Part shown: positions 57,635-64,000 of the stretch, in pieces
Position numbering within the stretch: position 1 is the first letter of the stretch
Layout of the letters: each line of letters begins with the position of its first letter
DNA from: Macrostomum hystrix
Taxonomy: Eukaryota > Platyhelminthes > Macrostomidae
Length of the DNA: 64,000 bases
Assembly (NCBI GenBank): GCA_950097015.1
Contig: CATNEN010000030.1
Location: 62,001-126,000, forward strand
Direction: 5' to 3'
Program-made: the position numbers and the translations under genes
The notes under the pieces: model-generated
What the model was told of the DNA's origin: nothing
Seen by the model: the letters and a program-made list of their open reading frames with translations, nothing else
Databases searched by the model: none

Positions 57635-60600
57635 GTTAGTAGTAGCTTCGTAGTTTGTTTTTTTATGAAAGAAAGAAAAGTTTTTGTGTAGTAAGAAAAT
57701 GCTTAATTTTAAACAAAATTTATATCTTCTGGAAGCTGTCACTTTTGCAAGATAGGCAGTTTCGATATTATCCAGTTATTTAAGAAATTTCTACTACTAA
57801 CAAGCTATGCAAACTAATCGTCCGTTAGATAATGATAAAACACTAAAATTGCTAATCTCGAGAAAGAAAGGTTTGGCCTTCTTACTTAAATTGTAACCAT
57901 CGACTGCTAATATTACTTGCATAAAATGGAAATATTCAGTATTAACTACTATACTCGTGCTCTTGTCAGGCAAATTAAATTTAACATATACAATTTGGTA
58001 AGTGACTAATCTGGAAAATACACAGCTAACTATTATCCGACGATATTCGTTTTCAGCATCACTTTCTAGGAAAGTCATAATTTGAAAAAAACTCTCTAGA
58101 GTACATTAACTCCATGAACTAAAAGTAAATATGCGATTGGTGAAAAACGAATTAGAAGCTAGCTTGTTAGCTAATAAAATATAATATAGACTTCAAAAAT
58201 TAGTTATTTTATTAAACCAATTAACAAAAAGTAAATTAAAAATTTAAACACAAAAGTTTACTGCTTCGAACTTCTTCAAGCTTCAATCGAGGACCACTAG
58301 AAGAAGATTACTCATCTTTGAGATAGAAAGGTCCTTGTCTTTAATTAATAAAAATTAATGAAAATATAATGAATGTATTTTATTTCTCACTAGCTGTATA
58401 GTATGGATAGAAATAACTTGTACTGTATTAAATTTAATATAACAAAGTACGTTTATTTTCACCAGGTTTACATACCAATGACTACCGACCACGAGAGAAA
58501 GATAGGCCTATGGTTGTTTTAATGTTTTATGTTATATATGAGTATTTTACATACATGTACAATACAACACCGCCATCAGGTGACATTAAAGTGTGCTTTT
58601 GCACCTGTGTTGACAGAGATAGGGTCTAAGAAACAGTAATCGAACATATGCGACGGTCGCCTAATAGGCAACTCCGAACATGTTCTTTGTTCCGAGAACA
58701 TGTTCTTTAAAATTAATTAGGCTACTTAATGTATTTTAATGAATTAATAACATGAAGAAAAAACTACGCCTTCCTTGGCATGAGGTCAACAAACAAGAGA
58801 GTTAAACCCATACTATATGTCTAGTATGGTTTAACACACACACATAATTATAAGCCTATATTATGGAATGAAGTTAAGCCTAGAAGGCACAGTAAGAAAC
58901 AAGATAAAAACTAGAGTGAGCTAATTTCTTAATCTTAGACTTAGACAATTAGGCCTAGGCCTAACTATGTTAATAAAAGACCTAACATGTTTTTACTTTG
59001 GAAGTTTGGACATGTGATGTTATCTGTCGTACATATGCAACACCCGGCCGACCCAGCCAAACTGGCCGGGTGAAACGAGGGCCAAGCAAGGTAAGTCGCA
59101 AAAACCAATCGACCAAGCACAAAAAAATCAAAGGGGGGACCAAGGGACAAAAAAGGAAGGCGTGAAGAAAAAGAAAAAGGGGAGAGAAAAAGAGAGCAAA
59201 TGAGAGCAAACTAAGTCGTAAATAGAGCAATGAAAGGAACTAAGTCGCAAATGAGAGCAAAAACTAAGTCGCACAGCTGGCTATGATTTGGGAGGTTGCG
59301 CATGTATGTTATCTGTTATAATAATTATTAACAAGTAGATAACAAAAACCATATAAAAATTAGTTTTTGTTTGCTGGGATTCCAGATTTTAATAACAAGG
59401 CTTTCACTAGTTTACATCTTAGCTAGGCCTAGGCCATATTCAGGATCATGCCATGTGTGTGCCAGAAGCTATCCTTATCTACCAATTATACCAGGTCAAA
59501 TGGTGTTATATGCCTGTTGCACCTAGTTCTCTCCCTAGGCCTAGCCCTCTTTAGTCCTTGTAACTAGGTGATGTGTACTGTGTGCCAATTTTTGTGGCAT
59601 AAAATGTTCCATGATGCACCAATATGCAACACATGACCTTTTCATAAAATATGTGTGCCAAAAATTTCTGGGTAGGCCCTACCTATTGTTCCTAGGTACC
59701 TTAGCCAAACTGAATTTGCCAATTATGTCTATTATATAGACAACACATATCTTAGAAGCTTTTAGATAAAAATAAGAAATTTAATGTTGGACCTGATTCA
59801 TAAAATGAGCTAGCTACTAATCTGATTGAAATAAACATCTGCCTAATATCAATGGTGACTAAAGCAGTAGTTATAATGTGTTGTTAAAATAAATTTTATA
59901 ATTTATCTTTATTGTATCATTTATTTTTATGTTATTTAAGATAGCTTCTTGTAACAGGGCTTATGACTCTACTTTTCTCTCTCTTGGTAGCGGATCTCTT
60001 GGCACAAGCGACTTATCCTTTTAAGGCATTGGTCTCTTATTCTACAGTCTTTGCTGGGCGTTTTCCGTGGATCAGAGGGTCATAGCCTCAAATAACTAAC
60101 TCAACACTTGAACACTTTCTTACTCAGTTATAGCTTATTTGCTTTTCGCCACACTGGCATGTTGCTTTGTCTCACAGAAATTGTACTCGTTTATATACAC
60201 AAAAAAGGTTTGTCAAAATGAATGAATTTGACAGAATATTTATAATATTTTATATATACAAAATATTTCGCGCATTAAAACAAAGAGCATAGGTACGAAT
60301 TTGACTTAAAAAAATGATAAAAGCATCCCTACTACATTCTTTTCAATCTCAGTTTTGTCATTATTTTTCTATTGCATAAAAATGCTTTATGGTAGCATTT
60401 AACATGAAAGTATTTATCTATAGCCAAAAATATAATAGCAGCAAACTTCATAGCCATTTATTGCATAAAATATAAAATGTAGGAGTAGCATATTCTTGAT
60501 ATAGAAAAATGGTTGATGAGTAAATCTAGGGTATGTTACAGGGCTATACTAATACTATAGATGTCAAAAAAGAAATGAGAGACACAAGTAGTCAAAAGGA

Positions 60601-60956
60601 GAGACTAATGAGGGGAAGTCTATAAATAAATGAAATAAGATACTACATCTTTAAAGATATAATACGAAAATATAAAATAAAGTTATGCACTTCAAAATTA
60701 GCTTAAGATAAACCAAATAAGAGAAATAGACAACTAAGATATGAAATGGGGTGAGATAACAAACAGCAGATAGGAGATAAAGAGATATCTTTTAGACAAT
60801 AGGGAGATTTGGTAGGGTGTCTAGAGATGGGACAGGAAGGCTAAGATACAGATATAAGTTTGTATATAATGTGAGACAGAGAGGCCAGAAGGCCATATTC
60901 AGGAGTAGCTTCAGGAGCAATCCAATGAATTTTATATTCAAGCCCCCAGTCCGAGC
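57635..60956. other. 3.3 kb AT-rich region between CACUL1-like and coiled-coil genes
   Basis: It contains the CACUL1 upstream region. Minus ORF 57797-58078 (MTFLESDAENEYRR...) is uninterrupted but AT-rich and unrecognised. Tracts with taggcctaggcc occur at about 58950 and 59405. A GC-richer patch at 59040-59075 (cacccggccgacccagcc) may be a transposon remnant. There is no supported gene. Confidence 0.45.
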
Positions 60957-62772
60957 ATGGGCAGCAACGGTGGCGCCGCCCTCTCAGAGGCCAGGCAGCT
61001 TCGCCGCCAGCTTGCTGACTCTCGAGCCGCATTGGCCAGAGCCAGCGGCGAATTGTTCGATCAGCGCCAGCGGGCTGGCGAGCTGGAGCGCGAGCTGAGC
61101 CGCGTTACCACCGTGCTGGCGCGCAGCCAACGAGCTGGCCAGCTCGACAGCCTTCTGGCTGACAACGAGCGCCTGCGCTGCCGAGCTGTCAACGCCGAGG
61201 ACGACTTTCGCGACCAGTACGACACCCTAATGACGGAGTTTGCCGATCTGCTAACCGAAAATGAACGCCTGCAGGCTCAGCTGGAGGCCTACAGATCAGG
61301 CGGGGTGCAGGCTGGGGAAGAGTCGGAGCGGGACTACTGGCAGCAGCGGGCCGAGACTCTGCAGGTGTGAATCTGGGATTCACGTTTTCATTTTTTGTTG
61401 ACCAGCTTCTGGTAATTCCTTTCGTTATTTAATGCCCAATCCCTATTAGTTGTAGTTATTGTAGCTCATTGGTTAGAGCTGAGCTTCGGGCTTGTGACTG
61501 AAATATCAGGAGGTCGTATTACAGCACGAATTAATACAATTTGCCTAATTGAACTCTGTCATTCCTTTATTTCACTAAGTTGTGAAGCGGGTACCAGCTG
61601 GTGTGGGAATTCGGGTGGGCCAGTCCATGGACTGAACAGAGCTGTACGCAGCCTTTGGAAGCGCCGCTCAACAGCTTCTGTTGTCCCAGTACTGGCTGTG
61701 TATCTGGTTCATCTGGAAATTGTTGCCACTATTGGAAATAGTGGTTAGAGCGTCGGACTCGCGACTTGTAGGTCAGAGGTTCGATTCCTGACTCAATGGA
61801 ATAATTTATGACTTTTAGCTTCAGTATACCCAGCTGTTTAATGGGTACCGACATTAGCTAGACTGAATAGACTGAATAGCCGAACGCAGCCTTCAGATGC
61901 GCAGTGTAATAGTTGTGGCTGCACATCTGGTGTGATTGAATATTTATATTTATACAAGTAGTTTTTCTTCTTAGTTTTGAAAATCTAAGGCAGAGAAGAG
62001 ATTGGATGATACGAGACCCATTAGGGATATAGGGGATATAGCAAGATATAGGGAAGAGACAAGACATAGGAGAGATTGACACTGGATGGGGATACATTTT
62101 AATGGCATCAGTAGCTTTTCGCGCCATATCGGGTTGGCACAGGTAAATGCCCCAGACTAGCGTGGTAAGTAAGCGGCAGGAGTAACTAGGGCTTGGACTT
62201 CTTAGCCAAGTGCCTCGTCATGTAATTAGTAAAACAAACAGTTGCTATCCAAACCCAGAAACTTACATCCGCAACAGAATTGATGAAGACTTGCAGATTC
62301 TAATGCTTAGACTACCCCTAACCGTTAGGAAGCTCACGAATCAGCTCACGAATCAGCTCATACAATAGCTCATACATCAGGTCGCAACGTCCGCACCTTT
62401 CACAGGCGGAGCTCAGCCAGTTGAAGTTGGATCGTCAGCAGCAGCGCCAGCTGGCCGATCAGCAGCTACTGGAGGCCAACGCCCGCCTTAGCGAACAAGT
62501 TCAACTACTCGAAGCTGCTAATTCGGCCATGTCAGACGAGCTGGCGCAGAAGGCGGCCCTAGTCAACCGCTGTCTGCCAGTCGACGACGCCTCCGACTCT
62601 CAGTCACAGTCCCAGGGTCACTCCGCTCGAAGCCTGCGAGACATTGCAGAAGAGCTGGCGCTAAAGAATGTACACCTGGAGGCCGCTGTTGAACGGCTAG
62701 CCCTGGAGCTGCAGGAACTGCAGCAGCAGCAGCGGACTGACAGCTCCGTTCAGAATCCCGTGGTGTCTTCAG
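60957..62772 (+). CDS. Coiled-coil protein, partial, unrecognised
   Basis: Exon 60957-61364 begins at ATG (MGSNGGAALSEARQLRRQLA), although a tract ending cccccag lies 8 nt upstream, so an earlier exon is possible. It ends gcag|gtgtga. Exon 62406-62772 follows acceptor ctttcacag. Phases agree (0). The protein is almost continuous heptad-rich coiled coil, with Leu/Glu/Gln/Arg: LLADNERLRCRAVNAEDDF, LMTEFADLLTENERLQAQLE, LRDIAEELALKNVHLEAAVE, LALELQELQQQQ. The second exon ends at a candidate donor (tcag|gtacag), so the gene continues to the right. I do not recognise the family; a centrosomal or cytoskeletal scaffold would be typical, but this is inference. Two SINEs sit in the intron. Confidence 0.75.
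61447..61735 (+). mobile_element. tRNA-derived SINE in the intron of the coiled-coil gene
   Basis: The head gtagctcattggttagagct is a tRNA-like A box. The 3' region has agtccatggactg and gagctgtacgcagccttt, also found at 8160-8205. The B box is weak. Confidence 0.65.
61736..61965 (+). mobile_element. tRNA-derived SINE, family B
   Basis: tagtggttagagcgtcggac (A box) and agaggttcgattcctgactc (B box), then cagctgtttaatgggtaccg, and an AT-rich tail (tatttatatttatacaag). It is directly downstream of another SINE copy, so the two are in tandem. Confidence 0.8.
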
Positions 62773-62839
62773 GTACAGGTGCAAATCGAACAGTTTGACC
62801 TCCAAACTAAACAGAGATATTTGAAAGAAGATAGATTGT

Positions 62840-62970
62840 ACAGCTAGTGGCACAGCCCCAGCCAATTTTCAGTCCATGGACTGGGGGGTTAGGGCGCCAC
62901 ACCCGCACAAATATCTGATTCACCAGCTAAACCCCGGAATGAGATTTGAACTTGAGATCTATTATTAAAG
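62840..62970 (-). mobile_element. SINE fragment, minus orientation
   Basis: It contains agtccatggactg and, on minus, caagttcaaatctcattcc (B-box-like). It lies in the intron after exon 62406-62772. Ends are not defined. Confidence 0.45.
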
Positions 62971-63625
62971 CAAAGTATTATTAATGACAGTGGTGTCACA
63001 AGCCACTTGCCTTATCTGCCTGGTATCTGTTCTAGTTTTTGTCCTAAACCCAACTACTTTAACCTAAACTATATTATTTAAGTAACTTTTACAAAACAAT
63101 ATGAAGGATTGTAAAAACAAATGCTACTACTTTTAGTAATATCGCATGATTTAGACAACAATATCATTGTTGCCTTAAATATTTTTGTAGTCAATTTTTT
63201 ACTCGAACTAGCATATTTATAAGTTGCAACGAATACTTACGACAAGATATATTCTCTCTCTGCTTGGATACTACTTAATACCTTTGTACTTCCAGCATTC
63301 CAACCGTATGACTTCACTTGGCATGACTTTGAGCTCACAAATTGACGCATTGGCTTGTTTTTTGTTTTATTTGACTACAGCTTTTTAGCCAGTTATGTCT
63401 ACCATAAATTACATGTACATACAAGGCATGCTCCTTTTTGTTTTCCAGTTTTCCTCTCATGTTATTTTCGCTAGCCAAATAATAAATCAATAAGTGGTTT
63501 TGTAGCACAATCATGTTAGTTTGTCCAAACTATATTGAAAAAACTAAGAAAATAGTTTCCTTCTCATTTTGCTTTGTCAAAACTCCAACTTGAATGTTTT
63601 ATGAGATTAATCTCATTTTAATCTC
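62971..63625. other. AT-rich intronic or intergenic sequence
   Basis: About 650 bp without ORF, array or mobile-element signature. Confidence 0.4.
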
Positions 63626-64000
63626 TCTAACACCAGTTAACTGACTGCTCACTCCTATCTCAGATCCTCAGTTAACTGACTGCTCACTCCAATCTCAGAT
63701 CCTCAGTTAACTGACTGCTCACTCCAATCTCAGATCCTCAGTTAACTGACTGCTCACTCCTATCTCAGATCCTCAGTTAACTGACTGCTCACTCCAATCT
63801 CAGATCCCCAGTTAACTGACTGCTCACTCCAATCTCAGATCCTCAGTTAACTGACTGCTCACTCCAATCTCAGATCCTCAGTTAACTGACTGCTCACTCC
63901 AATCTCAGATCCCCAGTTAACTGACTGCTCACTCCAATCTCAGATCCTCAGTTAACTGACTGCTCACTCCAATCTCAGATCCTCAGTTAACTGACTGCTC
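63626..64000. repeat. 35-bp minisatellite at the right edge
   Basis: About 10 copies of ctcagttaactgactgctca plus ctccaatctcagatc, continuing beyond the window. On plus, each unit has ttaac and ctgac (branch-point-like), then a pyrimidine-rich stretch and CAG, a complete 3' splice site layout. It presumably lies in an intron of the coiled-coil gene. Confidence 0.93.

Noticed and set aside
57797-58078. 93-codon minus ORF upstream of CACUL1
   Set aside because: AT-rich, no domain, no clear splice or polyadenylation context; such ORFs arise by chance here.

Overview
This is a eukaryotic (animal) nuclear window. The protein-coding parts are short, GC-richer exons with GT-AG introns. They belong to animal genes: a ciliary axoneme protein (CFAP44-like), two KLHDC3-like kelch proteins, a naked-cuticle (NKD) EF-hand protein, an engrailed homeobox protein, a CACUL1-like cullin-domain protein, a coiled-coil protein and a two-pass membrane protein. 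The engrailed tail motif (NPLAL...LYNHS) is of the protostome type. Together with the compact exons, tRNA-derived SINEs and dense minisatellites this suggests a spiralian, perhaps a free-living flatworm such as Macrostomum. The species guess is weak.

Layout: 1-17919 (+) holds the 3' two thirds of CFAP44 in 17 inferred exons, two of only 12 nt, with a tandem repeat in most of the larger introns. 19212-20051 (-) is an unrecognised two-pass membrane protein. 21196-24553 (-) and 26808-29975 (+) are two head-to-head KLHDC3-like genes. Their middle exons, one whole intron and the start of the next are identical as an inverted repeat, while their first and last exons differ. 30000-33050 has no recognisable gene. 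33051-36918 (+) is an NKD gene. 37000-43580 is intergenic with SINEs, a TTAA-flanked MITE and three arrays. 43581-46339 (-) is a four-exon engrailed gene. 48760-57634 (-) is a CACUL1-like gene with a 5.9 kb minisatellite in its last intron and a 412 bp terminal-inverted-repeat element in its first. 60957-62772 (+) is a coiled-coil gene, and another array runs off the right edge.

The main unexplained pattern is the repeat landscape. About 22 minisatellite arrays (units 16-43 bp) make up roughly 30% of the window. Most lie inside introns, and many units contain a good-looking 5' splice site, 3' splice site, or both joined as in recursive splice sites. Other notable items are an array made from the 3' half of a tRNA-derived element, SINE tails sitting just upstream of 3' splice sites, and a probable gene-conversion tract between the KLHDC3 paralogs. 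The long ORFs across arrays (for example 38381-39478, 42170-43036 and 49767-55150) are repeat read-through, not genes.
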